A DNA stretch of 49,808 nt from a virus, in IMG/VR virus record IMGVR_UViG_3300035698_003983, positions 1-49,808 of that record. The stretch is one strand, 5' to 3'. Positions 8,237-14,407 of this stretch are shown here, one piece after another. The notes beneath the pieces were generated by a model. It ran no database searches and was not told the DNA's origin. It saw only the letters and a list, made by a program, of their open reading frames with translations. Numbering within the stretch: position 1 is the stretch's first letter; every line of letters starts with the position of its first letter. Both the position numbers and the translations under genes were made by a program.

Positions 8237-8446
8237 TTATTCCACCAAACAAATAGCCGCGTGCGTCGCAATCGCCACCTGTATTTCGTCTTGGGTCTGG
8301 ACGGTGTCGGATCGCGATCGCGTCGGCAGGCTGTCCCGCCATTCGGCGCAAATGGCCACCTCAGTCGCGCCAGCCTGCGTCATCGTATTTACGCAACCGC
8401 TCATCAGAAGTGGCATCAGAAGCGCGACGGTGAATGTCTTGAGCAT
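8237..8446 (-). CDS. Outer-membrane spanin-like lipoprotein (Rz1-like)
   Basis: 69 residues with a lipoprotein signal: MLKTFTVALLMPLLMSGC places the lipobox Cys at residue 18. The mature part of about 51 residues contains CAEWRDSLPTRSRSD.VQTQDEI, often seen next to phage endolysins. The gene starts 130 nt inside the preceding membrane-protein gene in another frame, the classic overlapping arrangement of Rz1 in Rz. It would act in disrupting the outer membrane at the last lysis step. GAGGATTTGGAAA precedes the ATG. Confidence 0.6.
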   Translation of the reverse strand: MLKTFTVALLMPLLMSGCVNTMTQAGATEVAICAEWRDSLPTRSRSDTVQTQDEIQVAIATHAAICLVE

Positions 8447-8576
8447 TTTCCAAATCCTCTATCTTAGCGTCTTTGCGGTCATCCTTCACCGCGTCTCGAC
8501 CTATTGCAAACACAAGGGATATGAGGCCCAGAACAGTCGCCGCGCCGCCGTATATCTTGGCCATAAGCCACGTCAT
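8361..8576 (-). CDS. Inner-membrane spanin-like protein (Rz-like)
   Basis: 71 residues from the ATG at 8576, which overlaps the holin-like gene's stop by 4 nt (ATGA). One N-terminal membrane helix (WLMAKIYGGAATVLGLISLVFAIG, about residues 3-24 in parts) is followed by a charged, probably coiled, periplasmic helix (DAVKDDRKDAKIEDLENAQDIHRR). Together with the overlapping lipoprotein it has the layout of a two-component spanin. Short for an Rz protein, so a plain membrane protein of the lysis cassette is the alternative. Confidence 0.55.
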   Translation of the reverse strand: MTWLMAKIYGGAATVLGLISLVFAIGRDAVKDDRKDAKIEDLENAQDIHRRASDATSDERLRKYDDAGWRD

Positions 8577-8773
8577 TGGCTCTTCCCCACAGGGGTTGTC
8601 GTGACACTGCGCAGAAACAAGTTGGCAACACCCATGATTATTGAGGCCGACATACCAAGCAACCCTGCCTGTTCCGGTGTAATCGGCAGTTGATCCGCGT
8701 ATTGCATTGCAGCGGCTGCAACCATGACAACGATAGACACGGCGTTCACTACGATTGTGCGATAACCTTTCAT
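8573..8773 (-). CDS. Holin-like membrane protein
   Basis: 66 residues starting MKGYRTIVVNAVSIVVMVAAAA. Two hydrophobic segments (about residues 7-22 and 37-54) flank a short loop with YADQLPITPEQAG, and the tail is Arg/Lys-bearing. GGAGG lies six bases before the ATG at 8773, which overlaps the endolysin stop (ATGA). Size, two membrane helices and its place between endolysin and spanins fit a class II holin that would permeabilise the inner membrane for lysis. Confidence 0.6.
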   Translation of the reverse strand: MKGYRTIVVNAVSIVVMVAAAAMQYADQLPITPEQAGLLGMSASIIMGVANLFLRSVTTTPVGKSQ

Positions 8774-9531
8774 GACTTGCCTCCAAAGAACAACTGCAGC
8801 AATGTGACCAGCCAATGGGTTTTCGCCGGCTCGATGTCTTCCAAAACGTTGGCTGGCTGATCTTTCGTCACCGTCCCCTTGAGTGCACTGTGCATCTTGC
8901 CGCGCGTCACGGGTCCGCTTACGCCGTCGGCCTCGATCCCCGCATCGGATTGGAACGTAAGCACGTCCAACGGACCATAGCCCAACAGGACAAGCGCCGA
9001 CCGGTCGTAGTAACGTAGCCTGTCAGCGTATCCGTTCAGCCCACCATTTACCCGGCGTGTGACCATCTCAATGTTACCCGCATCCACGTAACGAACAGGG
9101 ACACGTTGCGACCAATACCAGACAGCCCCCATGCCCAAATATGTTGACGTCTCCAACCGTTCAGGATGCGTTTCAAAGTCAGGGAACCTGCGATCGCGAC
9201 CGCGCATCCACGTGGTGAAAGAGTTATAATTGGCACGGCCCGTGACTTGGATATAACCACGTCCGCTGAACCGCTTCCCGTCACCGGCGCGCACGTTGCC
9301 CAAGTCCTTGCGGCCCTCGTATCGCTTCTGGGCCTTGGTTGGCCCCCATATCTCTTTCGGGTGACGCAAACCGGAACTCTCGTGCATGATCTGGGCCATG
9401 AATTGTGCCATTTGGTGAGGTCGGCCCAGAATTTCTGGGAAACCCTCCAGAACTTCGGCAAGGCTGTTCTTGCGCGTCGCGTATTTCGTATGACCCGTGA
9501 TCTGGTCCAGTTGCGCGGTTGTTAGTTTCAT
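8770..9531 (-). CDS. Endolysin, GH19 (chitinase-like) muramidase with C-terminal binding region
   Basis: 253 residues. The catalytic domain (about 1-185) shows the GH19 pattern MAQIMHESSG with Glu51, KRYEGR with Glu72 and GRGYIQVTGRANY (about 92-104). A C-terminal stretch, about 190-225 (YGPLDVLTFQSDAGIEADGVSGPVTRGKM), looks like a peptidoglycan-binding repeat. GH19 endolysins hydrolyse the beta-1,4 glycan of peptidoglycan. The ATG at 9531 has GGGAG eight bases upstream; an in-frame TTG at 9546 overlaps that site and is rejected. There is no signal peptide, so export would depend on the adjacent holin-like protein. Confidence 0.85.
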   Translation of the reverse strand: MKLTTAQLDQITGHTKYATRKNSLAEVLEGFPEILGRPHQMAQFMAQIMHESSGLRHPKEIWGPTKAQKRYEGRKDLGNVRAGDGKRFSGRGYIQVTGRANYNSFTTWMRGRDRRFPDFETHPERLETSTYLGMGAVWYWSQRVPVRYVDAGNIEMVTRRVNGGLNGYADRLRYYDRSALVLLGYGPLDVLTFQSDAGIEADGVSGPVTRGKMHSALKGTVTKDQPANVLEDIEPAKTHWLVTLLQLFFGGKS

Positions 9532-9535
9532 CCGC

Positions 9536-9802
9536 TTATCTCCCAATTTCGTTTTTGAATGACAACCAAACAGCAGCGGTAATAAATATCAGCACTGCAC
9601 TTGTCGCCATCTTGACAAAGGTTCGTCTAAACGTGGTGCGCGTGTCCCGCCATGCCGCCAAAAGCCCACGTATCTCGCTTAAATCCCCAGTGGCATTTCC
9701 GTCGTGTAAACCCAACTCTTCGAGGGCTGCCCGTGCGCCTTTTTTGGCGACGCGATCGAGCATCTCCTCCAGCTGGGCAGGGGTTAGAACAATACCTTCC
9801 AT
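9536..9802 (-). CDS. Small membrane-anchored phage protein (DUF6127-like)
   Basis: 88 residues: an N-terminal soluble helical part (LTPAQLEEMLDRVAKKGARAALEELGL) and a C-terminal membrane helix (MATSAVLIFITAAVWLSF, about 66-83). The pattern ALEELGLHD....DLSEIRGLLAAWRDTRTTFRRT matches a family I know as DUF6127, encoded beside lysis or tail genes in alphaproteobacterial phages and prophages. It may act as a holin-associated protein; that is inference from position. AGGGGA precedes the ATG at 9802. Confidence 0.6.
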   Translation of the reverse strand: MEGIVLTPAQLEEMLDRVAKKGARAALEELGLHDGNATGDLSEIRGLLAAWRDTRTTFRRTFVKMATSAVLIFITAAVWLSFKNEIGR

Positions 9803-9815
9803 AGTCAATATCCCC

Positions 9816-10091
9816 TTATGCGTAGTAGATGGTCGCCGCCGTGATGTTGGTAATGGCGGAAACCACAGGGCCATCAGCGCAAACAATACCACCACCGGGA
9901 ATGTCAGCCGTAACGGTGCTAGTCGGCGCAAAGTCCAAGTCAAGCACCACAGGACCTCCCGCCCCATCTGTAATGGTCAGTCTGCCCGCGCTCGCGCTCG
10001 ATGTGACCTGAAGCCCGCGAAGGCGCGCTCGACCAACATCAAGCGCGCCCGTTGACGTGACGCGTTCCATTTGTACATCAGAAATGTGCAT
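9816..10091 (-). CDS. Hypothetical small beta-rich phage protein
   Basis: 91 residues, Ala/Thr/Gly/Val-rich with no charged runs and no signal peptide, e.g. RLTITDGAGGPVVLDLDFAP and ending AITNITAATIYYA. It looks like a small virion or decoration protein, in line with its neighbours. GGGG lies about 11 bases before the ATG. No family recognised. Confidence 0.55.
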   Translation of the reverse strand: MHISDVQMERVTSTGALDVGRARLRGLQVTSSASAGRLTITDGAGGPVVLDLDFAPTSTVTADIPGGGIVCADGPVVSAITNITAATIYYA

Positions 10092-10106
10092 ATCTGTGCG
10101 CCCCTA

Positions 10107-10616
10107 TTACTGATCAGCAAACGCAGGTGTCGCAGCCGCGACGACACGGCCCGAGATCTGCCAATTGGTTGCGTTCAGAGCCATTACCGTCACCTGAGCA
10201 GCCCCGGTAACGTTGGCTTGGAACTTGGAGTTCGAGTTGCCGTCCGAGAATACCACAGAAGCAGCGCCGTCAGCGGTGCTGTCAAAAGAAACGCCGCCGA
10301 TGAAGAAGTTGGCGTCGGCTCCAGTGTTGATGATAAAGTCCGTCGCATCGGCGGCACCGCCAGCATAAACGAAGGTGAACATCGCGCCTGCGACCGGTGC
10401 TGGCAGGGTGTACGTGTTGTCTTGGGAGCCATCTGGTACTAGCAAAACGCGACCACTGTGGTCCGCGTTGGTCAAGGTGACGTTGGCGTCTGCCAACGAA
10501 ACTGGAAGGTCGCCGAGTGTTGAAACTTCGATGATGGTCCCTGTTGCCAGATCTTTGGAAACAACTTTGAAAGTGCTCTCAGAACGGAGTGGACCCGAAA
10601 AGGTGGAAGTAGCCAT
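10107..10616 (-). CDS. Putative minor virion protein
   Basis: 169 residues with the composition of a phage structural protein (Thr/Ala/Val/Gly-rich beta strands). The middle, DHSGRVLLVPDGSQDNTYTLPAPVAGAMFTFVY, and the end NATNWQISGRV resemble head-decoration or stabilising modules seen behind capsid genes. AGAGG precedes the ATG. It lies downstream of the capsid terminator, so its expression may need read-through or another promoter. Confidence 0.6.
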   Translation of the reverse strand: MATSTFSGPLRSESTFKVVSKDLATGTIIEVSTLGDLPVSLADANVTLTNADHSGRVLLVPDGSQDNTYTLPAPVAGAMFTFVYAGGAADATDFIINTGADANFFIGGVSFDSTADGAASVVFSDGNSNSKFQANVTGAAQVTVMALNATNWQISGRVVAAATPAFADQ

Positions 10617-10734
10617 TGTAAAACCTCTTGCACAAGGGTTGGCCGTACAGTCTGTGCAAGTTCAGGGCAGGCGCCCGTCTGCACGGCTTTTGAGTCCTGC
10701 AATACGCTAACTCTATCACTGGTCTTGACAAAAG

Positions 10735-10762
10735 AAAAGGCCCCACCGAAGCAGGGCCTTTT
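10735..10762 (-). terminator. Rho-independent terminator after the capsid gene
   Basis: Inverted repeat AAAAGGCCC / GGGCCTTTT around a 10-nt loop. On the minus strand the hairpin is followed by the T-rich run TTTTCTTTTG. It sits 25 nt beyond the major capsid gene, where many phages place a partial terminator to boost capsid mRNA over downstream genes. Confidence 0.75.
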
Positions 10763-10787
10763 GACGTGAAATCCTTGGTTAAAAGGA

Positions 10788-11696
10788 TCAGGCGCCGGAT
10801 GAACCAAACATACCCAAAGGATCGGAGGAACCGAAGCTGTAACGCTCGCGGGCCTTGTACCGAACATTGCCGCTGTCGAAGTCGCCTTCCATCGCGGTTG
10901 ACATAGCCACACGTTCAAAGTGCTTCATGCCGTTCGGAACGTCCGTCTTGATAAACCATGCGTCATTATCAGTCAGATAATGGTTCACAGCGTAACCTTC
11001 AGGAATGGCGCCCATCACTTTCAAAGCGTTGGTGTCATTGTCAGCAGTGCCGGTGCGCAGCTCTGTTTGCAGGAGCCGGGTGGCAACAAACATCAAGGCA
11101 GGGGGCACAATCAACTTACGAACTCGCGCCGCGATCAAGAGACCACGTTCATCAACAAAGGCAGCAATGTCGATGATCGCCTGTTCGAGAGAGGTCTCGT
11201 TCAGGTCAGCATCCGTGCTAGGACGGTTACTGTTGGTGTTGCCCGATACCGTTGGGTGAGCCGTGTTAAACAAACTCACACCGTCGCCCGACTTGAACGT
11301 GGTGAAACCTTGGTTCAACAGTGCCGCAGCTTTCACCTGTTTGGTGAATGCCATGGCACGAGCAAGGGCCTTGGTGTAACGAGCCGACAACGAGTCGTAC
11401 AGGTTGTCTTCCATCGCTTCTTCGGTGATCGAGAAACCCATTGCCACAGTCTCGTGATTGTAACGAGCAGTGAAGGCTTCTTGAGCCGAGTCGTACGAAA
11501 TGGACGACCCTTCAGACTTAACAGGTGCCGCGCCAAAGCCCGACAACTTCACTTCTTCTTCAAAGCTACGCTCTGAGGTTTCCGTGTCGTAGATTTCCGC
11601 ATGCTCGCCTTCGTACTTGGCGTACTCAAGTCCGAACAGTGCGTTAAGACCGGGAACGAGTTCCTTGATGGCCTGTGCGCGTGAAATGGTAGCCAT
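10788..11696 (-). CDS. Major capsid protein
   Basis: 302 residues. It begins MATISRAQAIKELVPGLNALFGLEY and has the all-through alpha/beta composition of HK97-fold capsid proteins of the Mu gpT-like group: TVAMGFSITEEAMEDNLYDSLSARYTKALARAMAFTKQ (about 83-120), GVSLFNTAHP (138-147) and RVRKLIVPPALMFVATRLLQTELR. A strong AAGGAGGG precedes the ATG, as expected for the most abundant virion protein, and a terminator follows. Position between scaffold/capsid-accessory genes and the terminator supports the call. Confidence 0.85.
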   Translation of the reverse strand: MATISRAQAIKELVPGLNALFGLEYAKYEGEHAEIYDTETSERSFEEEVKLSGFGAAPVKSEGSSISYDSAQEAFTARYNHETVAMGFSITEEAMEDNLYDSLSARYTKALARAMAFTKQVKAAALLNQGFTTFKSGDGVSLFNTAHPTVSGNTNSNRPSTDADLNETSLEQAIIDIAAFVDERGLLIAARVRKLIVPPALMFVATRLLQTELRTGTADNDTNALKVMGAIPEGYAVNHYLTDNDAWFIKTDVPNGMKHFERVAMSTAMEGDFDSGNVRYKARERYSFGSSDPLGMFGSSGA

Positions 11697-11709
11697 TTAC
11701 TGACCCTCC

Positions 11710-12372
11710 TTATACACCAAGCGCGTTGTCGTAGGAATGTACCCCGACATTGAGCTTGACGATGAACTCTGGATACAGATCGTCTTCCGTACCCTTAACG
11801 ATGTCGACGATGCGAACCGCGCGATTGGCTGTGGCAACGATACCGGCGCCATTGGTGCCAACAATCAGGTTTACGCCCGAGTTGCCAGTTGTGGTATTGC
11901 CAGCTGTGGCGTACCCCAATGTAGCGTTCTTTCCGATAACACCCGGCCAACCCGACCCGTTGGTGCCAGAGTTGAACGTGCCCAAGGCTTCGGTTCCTTT
12001 AACTTGGAACAGAACCTCTGGATCATCCATGACCATCACAGAAACCTCAGAGCCGCCGCCAGTGATGACGTTTGCAGGGAGGTACTGATTGATAACGGGC
12101 TGACCTTCGGCCGACACGTAGTTTGCGCCTACACAAACACCAACGATGCCTGCAGTGGGCGCAACAGATGTGGCGGCAAGGATTTGGCCAACAGGTGAAG
12201 CTGAAACAGCGGAGGGAAGACCCGCGCTGCTAAGAACGACGAGATCACCGTTAAAAATGGCAGCTGTGTTGTTAGCTGCGACTTTGAACTCACGGATGGT
12301 CCCACCGCTGAACGGACGTCCGCCAATCGCTTGGATTGCACGGGTGCCGTAGGGAGTGGCTACTTTGGCCAT
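11710..12372 (-). CDS. Capsid-associated (decoration or minor head) protein
   Basis: 220 residues, strong AGGAGAG before the ATG. Beta-rich, with long Gly/Ala/Val/Thr stretches (NSGTNGSGWPGVIGKNATL, NTTTGNSGVNLIVGTNGAG) and the ending VKLNVGVHSYDNALGV. It is directly upstream of the major capsid gene with a 13-nt gap. In related marine phages a protein of this form sits at the same place and is called a structural or decoration protein. Confidence 0.65.
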   Translation of the reverse strand: MAKVATPYGTRAIQAIGGRPFSGGTIREFKVAANNTAAIFNGDLVVLSSAGLPSAVSASPVGQILAATSVAPTAGIVGVCVGANYVSAEGQPVINQYLPANVITGGGSEVSVMVMDDPEVLFQVKGTEALGTFNSGTNGSGWPGVIGKNATLGYATAGNTTTGNSGVNLIVGTNGAGIVATANRAVRIVDIVKGTEDDLYPEFIVKLNVGVHSYDNALGV

Positions 12373-12409
12373 GTCTCTCTCCTAAGAATAGGTTTCAGGG
12401 TAGCAAGCA

Positions 12410-12859
12410 TTACTTGCCAAAATTCGTTTGACGACTGGTGCGCTCCGGGTTGAGAACCGGCATACGGGAGTCAGACTCACGCAAATAACTGTTGTCGACG
12501 GCGTCCATTTGAGCCTTAGCTTCTTGGAGTTGGCCTTCAGTGCGATCGTCTGCGACTTCTTGCGGGATGCTGCATAGGATGAGCCCCCCGATTTCGATAT
12601 TCCCTTTGAAGCGCGAGCCAACATCGGAAAGAATTTTCAACTCAGGATGGTCAGCACTCTGAACAGGGACATAACCTTCGCGAAAACGCTTGGATACGTT
12701 CATGTTGTCCGCTTGGCCCAACGATCCTGTGCGAACCCAACGAAACTTAACACCGTCTTTGGGCTCGGGGGTGGGAATGATAGACTGACGCTTCCACGTT
12801 GATTTGCGCTCAGTCTTTTCGCGCGTATCTTGTGTGCGTGGTGTGCGATCTTCAGCCAT
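12410..12859 (-). CDS. Conserved head-region protein
   Basis: 149 residues with a highly charged N-terminus (AEDRTPRTQDTREKTERKSTWKR), a conserved-looking middle (FRWVRTGSLGQADNMNVSKRFREGYVPV and GSRFKGNIEIGGLILCSIP) and a Glu/Gln/Ala helix at the end. It overlaps the scaffold gene by 8 nt and precedes the capsid genes, so a role in head assembly is likely. No specific family recognised. Confidence 0.6.
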   Translation of the reverse strand: MAEDRTPRTQDTREKTERKSTWKRQSIIPTPEPKDGVKFRWVRTGSLGQADNMNVSKRFREGYVPVQSADHPELKILSDVGSRFKGNIEIGGLILCSIPQEVADDRTEGQLQEAKAQMDAVDNSYLRESDSRMPVLNPERTSRQTNFGK

Positions 12860-13787
12860 TTTTTCCGTCCTTCATGATTTGCGCCGCGTACTGTTGAGGT
12901 GTCAGACCAAGGCGCTTGGCGAGAGCCACCGCAGTCGGAGAGAGGACAATCTTGCGTGGATTTTTCGACGAACGAGCCGACGGGGCAACCACGGAGCCTG
13001 CATTACGTGCCGGTGTCCTCACTTCTACTTCCGGCTCGTTGAACTTCTCAGAGAAGCGCTTCCGCATGGAAGCGTCCAACTCACTATAGTAGCTTTGACT
13101 GTTCGGATCAACACCGCTCTTTACAAGCCGCTCATGAACACCAAAGGCGTATCCGGTCATCTCGGTGTCCGTCTGGAACCAAGGGTTAGCCTCAGCCCAA
13201 TCCAGCGCCTCCTTGGGAGGTTTGGCCACCTGCTGGGAGGGCGCAGTAGCCGCAGGCGCTGGACGGGTCTCGGGTTCCGGTGGAGCTCGATAGTTGCTCA
13301 ACCGGTACATCTCACCTTGCAGAGAGTTAAGGTTTGTCTGGGCTTCAAGCATGGCATCGGCGTCACCCGCCTCGTATGCCTTCTTGTAATTGGCTTTCGC
13401 CGACTCAAGCTGGCTTTCAACGCGAGCTTTTGCCTGAGATACAACAGCACCTTGACCTTCTGTCAGGCGCTTGCGCATGCCGTCCATCTCGGTCTTCGTC
13501 GTTGTCGCGTACTTGACGGCTTCCTCACGTAGGCGCTCAGCGGCTTCACGGCCACGCCGCTCCTCGTGAAACTCATACTTCAGCTTGCTGATGCGCTTCT
13601 TTACGCTCTCGCTGTAGCCTTCAAGCTCGTCGTCCTCTGGAATATCAGGCTTAACACCCTCTGCACGGGGCGGCTTGCCACGGTCAGCTTCGGGCGTGTC
13701 GTCCTCAATTTCAATTTCAAACTCGTCGTCCGTGCCAGCACCTGCGGCGTCTTCGACATCAAAATCGTCTTCAGCTAATTTGTTCAT
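12852..13787 (-). CDS. Capsid scaffolding protein
   Basis: 311 residues, strongly acidic at the N-terminus (EDDFDVEDAAG...DDEFEIEIEDDTPE) with a long central coiled coil (about 60-165: VKKRISKLKYEFHEERRGREAAERLREE...) and a Pro/Ala-rich linker, then a basic C-terminal segment (NPRKIVLSPTAVALAKRLGLTPQQYAAQIMKDGK). Acidic coil plus basic C-terminal helix is the usual layout of phage scaffolds, which bind capsid subunits by the C-terminus and leave the shell before packaging. It overlaps the co-chaperonin gene by 4 nt (ATGA). Confidence 0.75.
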   Translation of the reverse strand: MNKLAEDDFDVEDAAGAGTDDEFEIEIEDDTPEADRGKPPRAEGVKPDIPEDDELEGYSESVKKRISKLKYEFHEERRGREAAERLREEAVKYATTTKTEMDGMRKRLTEGQGAVVSQAKARVESQLESAKANYKKAYEAGDADAMLEAQTNLNSLQGEMYRLSNYRAPPEPETRPAPAATAPSQQVAKPPKEALDWAEANPWFQTDTEMTGYAFGVHERLVKSGVDPNSQSYYSELDASMRKRFSEKFNEPEVEVRTPARNAGSVVAPSARSSKNPRKIVLSPTAVALAKRLGLTPQQYAAQIMKDGKNG

Positions 13788-14152
13788 GCTCTGCTATACC
13801 CGCGAGGGTCCTCCACAACGGCTTCAACGGTATCATCATTGATGATGCGAAATTCTTTCCCCATCACTTTGAAGCGAGTTCCTGAATAAGAGCGGAAAAT
13901 TATGAAGTCCCCCTCTTCGCACCACGGGCCGCTCGGGAAGCGCGTCTTGTCAGAGTAGGCGGCGTCGCCAACCTTCATCACGAACCCAATGATAGATGCG
14001 ACCTCTTCGGTCTCTTTGATGCTCTCGGGTCTGATAACGCCACCTTCAGTCTTTTCATCGACCTCTGGGATGGCGATGAGTATTTTATACCCAACAGGCT
14101 CAGGGAGTTTGGCTTTGAGGACAGGGTCCTCGGTTTTGTTGTCTGTGTACAT
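13784..14152 (-). CDS. GroES-like co-chaperonin
   Basis: 122 residues with the Cpn10 layout: LPEPVGYKILIAIPEVDEKTEGGVIRPESIKE (residues 16-47, including the mobile-loop region after GGVI), a central beta part (GFVMKVGDAAYSDK.RFPSGPWCEEGDFIIFRSYSGTRFKV) and a C-terminal strand pair. Phage GroES homologues cap host GroEL to fold the capsid protein. Being translated between portal and scaffold and coupled to the scaffold gene (ATGA overlap) fits a dedicated role in head assembly. Slightly longer than bacterial GroES (about 97). Confidence 0.75.
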   Translation of the reverse strand: MYTDNKTEDPVLKAKLPEPVGYKILIAIPEVDEKTEGGVIRPESIKETEEVASIIGFVMKVGDAAYSDKTRFPSGPWCEEGDFIIFRSYSGTRFKVMGKEFRIINDDTVEAVVEDPRGYSRA

Positions 14153-14218
14153 GTCTACCTCTGCAGTGGTCTCGGCCCACCGTAACCGTGCGCGGAGTAT
14201 CCGCGATTATCTGTCACC

Positions 14219-14407
14219 CTATTGATCTATGAAGCGTTCTTCCAGCGTTTTTATGTCCGCTTCAACAGCACACAACTCTTTGTGCCGCGAGGACACTCTG
14301 AGGTAGTCCTCAAAGTTCTTAACGCCACCTCCAATAAGGAACTCTTCCAAGGGAGCTTTGCGCTCCTTAATCCTGCGACGCAGAACGCCAAATACAGTAT
14401 CTTCCAT
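14219..14407 (-). CDS. Small conserved helical phage protein, 62 aa
   Basis: Begins MEDTVFGVLRRRIKERKAPLEEFLIGGGVKNFEDY and ends in a charged helix (VEADIKTLEERFIDQ). The ATG at 14407 shares bases with the portal stop (TGATG), so it is translationally coupled to the portal. Short helical proteins of this form lie behind the portal gene in many T7- and HMO-like marine phages; function unknown. Confidence 0.65.
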   Translation of the reverse strand: MEDTVFGVLRRRIKERKAPLEEFLIGGGVKNFEDYLRVSSRHKELCAVEADIKTLEERFIDQ

